Below, piece by piece: positions 62,888 to 64,000 of a stretch of DNA of 64,000 nucleotides. Origin of the DNA: Pseudomonas sp. Bout1 (lineage in GTDB: Bacteria > Pseudomonadota > Gammaproteobacteria > Pseudomonadales > Pseudomonadaceae); contig NZ_JAVIWK010000001.1 in assembly GCF_034314165.1 (NCBI RefSeq), positions 1,751,001 to 1,815,000 on the forward strand. Direction: 5' to 3'. Both the position numbers and the translations under genes were made by a program. Under the pieces are notes generated by a model. The model was given only the letters and a program-made list of their open reading frames with translations. It searched no databases and was not told where the DNA came from. Position 1 is the stretch's first letter. Each line of letters begins with the position of its first letter.

Positions 62888-63928
62888 ATGGGTCTGAGTA
62901 AATATTTTTTTGTGGGCTGTTTGTCGTTGGTCAGCCTGGCGAGTCATGCCGAAACCCTCAATGGTCTCTATCAAGTGCTGGAACCGGTCAGCAGTCAGTC
63001 TCCCCAGGAGCGTGACCAGGCTACCCAGCGTGCCCTGCAAACCCTGGTGATCCGCCTGACCGGCGACGCCAAGGCCGCCGACGGTCCTGGCCTGGCGGCA
63101 ATTCGCAAAGACCCGCAACAGATCATCAGCCAATACGGCTACGATGCCGGCCCGCCGGAAAGCCTGCAGGTGGATTTCGACCCGGTCAGCACCGACCGCG
63201 CCTTGCGTGGCGCAGGGTTGGCACTGTGGGGCAGCAATCGGCCGTCGATCCTCGGCTGGTGGCTGAACGATTCCGTCGAAGGCAGCAGCCTGGTCGGTGA
63301 TGGCCAAGCCGTCGCCCAGCCGCTGCGCCGAGCGGCCCAGCACCGTGGTTTGCCGTTGCGCCTGCCGTTGGGTGACCTGGACGAGCAAATTGTCGCCACT
63401 GCCCCGAATCTTGAAAGCCCCGATGCCACGCCGCTGCGTGCTGCGTCCGAACGTTACGGCGCCGATGCCTTGCTGGCCGTGCATGCCCGTGAAGATGGCG
63501 GCCAATGGTCGGCCAAATGGCGCCTGTGGCTGGGTGATAAAAGCGAGCAGGGCACCGCCACCGGCACAGACACCGCTGCGTTGGCCGACGCCGTACTGCT
63601 GGCTGTCAGCGAGCGCCTGGCGCCACGTTTTGCGGTCAAGGCCGGTGCTGCCACCAGTGATCAGTTGCTGGAAGTGCAGGGCATGAACCTGGAACATTAC
63701 GCCGCCCTCGGCCATCTGCTGGAGCCGTTTGGTGCCCAGCCGGTGCGCGTGGACGGCACTCGCATCGTGTATCGGGTCAATGGCAGCGCGGAGCAATTGC
63801 GCACCCAGTTGAGCCTGGCCAAGTTGCAGGAAGTGCCTGCGGGTGAAGCGCCGGCTCCGCAGCCGGTAGCGGAGGGCGCCCAACCGGCGCCGGTCGAGCC
63901 GACGCCGCAGCTACGTTTTCATTGGTAA
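62888..63928 (+). CDS. DUF2066 exported protein
   Basis: This 346-residue protein has a signal peptide (MGLSKYFFVGCLSLVSLASHA) and the DUF2066 core: ETLNGLYQVLEPV and the later GWWLNDSVEGSSLVGDGQ. The C-terminus is Pro/Ala-rich. The start at 62888 gives the signal peptide; the longer frame does not. It precedes the AI-2E-type gene by 53 bases. Function unknown. Confidence 0.86.
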   Translation: MGLSKYFFVGCLSLVSLASHAETLNGLYQVLEPVSSQSPQERDQATQRALQTLVIRLTGDAKAADGPGLAAIRKDPQQIISQYGYDAGPPESLQVDFDPVSTDRALRGAGLALWGSNRPSILGWWLNDSVEGSSLVGDGQAVAQPLRRAAQHRGLPLRLPLGDLDEQIVATAPNLESPDATPLRAASERYGADALLAVHAREDGGQWSAKWRLWLGDKSEQGTATGTDTAALADAVLLAVSERLAPRFAVKAGAATSDQLLEVQGMNLEHYAALGHLLEPFGAQPVRVDGTRIVYRVNGSAEQLRTQLSLAKLQEVPAGEAPAPQPVAEGAQPAPVEPTPQLRFHW

Positions 63929-63981
63929 GCATTCTTCCTCCTTATATAGAAGCAGGAAGCAAATAACAGATGGAGTGGTTT

Positions 63982-64000
63982 ATGGCGGATACGCGTCGTT
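63982..64000 (+). CDS. 5' end of an AI-2E-family permease-like gene (partial)
   Basis: Only six codons are in the window: MADTRR, with GGAG 6 bases upstream of the ATG. In pseudomonads the gene after the DUF2066 gene and purM block is an AI-2E/PerM-type transporter with this N-terminus, as I remember it. The identity is inferred from context. Confidence 0.5.

Noticed and set aside
1..64000. CRISPR arrays, tRNA or rRNA genes, insertion sequences, prophage genes
   Set aside because: No regularly spaced direct repeats with unique spacers, no cloverleaf or rRNA-like sequence, and no transposase, integrase or phage structural protein was seen. The many palindromes are REP/REPIN-like and not spaced arrays.

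Overview
The window looks like a chromosomal stretch of a Pseudomonas of the P. fluorescens group. The GC content is high, non-coding antisense ORFs are long, and the gaps between genes carry more than a dozen REP/REPIN-type palindromes with heads of the type TGTAGGAGC, TGTGGGAGC or TGTGGCGAGGGAGC. Several gene blocks have the same order as blocks I remember from P. aeruginosa (PA2706-PA2709, PA3223-PA3228, PA3284-PA3286, PA1418-PA1422, PA0932-PA0935, PA0944-PA0946). Synteny statements are from memory, not from a search. No rRNA, tRNA, CRISPR array, transposase or prophage structural gene was seen.

Layout. 0.1-3.6 kb: a LysR regulator divergent from pxpABC (5-oxoprolinase). 3.7-7.1 kb: a MoxR ATPase plus VWA protein pair and a DUF748 protein, all on the minus strand. 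7.2-9.3 kb: cysK and the lipid A hydroxylase lpxO; lpxO has a leader with an 11-codon upstream ORF. 9.3-10.5 kb: an AT-richer patch with a GNAT protein and a tiny partner gene. 10.5-14.1 kb: two EamA exporters and a chemoreceptor. 14.5-22.3 kb: aceK, an unusual flavoprotein-like gene of unknown function, and hrpA. 22.7-26.9 kb: a FabH-like ketoacyl synthase, an ECF sigma/zinc-finger anti-sigma pair, a FemAB/GNAT-like DUF482 protein and aquaporin. 27-32.4 kb: ABC exporter, ppiA, alpha/beta hydrolase, LysR, a small exported protein and azoR. 32.6-38 kb: EamA exporter, LysR, YcaC-like hydrolase, YbdG-like mechanosensitive channel and a DEAD-box helicase. 38-42.6 kb: small envelope and regulatory proteins, a lipoprotein, a TorF-like porin, a CvfB-like S1 protein and a DUF2177 membrane protein.

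42.8-46.4 kb: an NCS1 nucleobase permease, an MFS transporter and its divergent LysR gene. 46.5-52.4 kb: a guanidinobutyrate catabolic cluster (gbuR, gbuA, an NTF2-like protein, an NCS1-type permease and a sodium:solute symporter) ending in a strong terminator. 52.4-59.5 kb: a DTW-domain tRNA-modification gene, then cysM, rlmD, relA, mazG and DUF2058, a housekeeping and stringent-response block. 59.6-64 kb: a small protein, the purM-purN-DUF3108 operon, a divergent DUF2066 gene and the first codons of an AI-2E-type permease.

Most genes are standard chromosomal functions. The points I find most worth a second look are the lpxO leader peptide and hairpin, the uncharacterised flavoprotein between aceK and hrpA, the AT-rich GNAT pair, a hairpin that would hide the azoR ribosome-binding site, several dyads in regulator-target gaps, and REP elements that duplicate their heads, form a perfect 39-bp palindrome, or supply stop codons and C-terminal residues to neighbouring genes.
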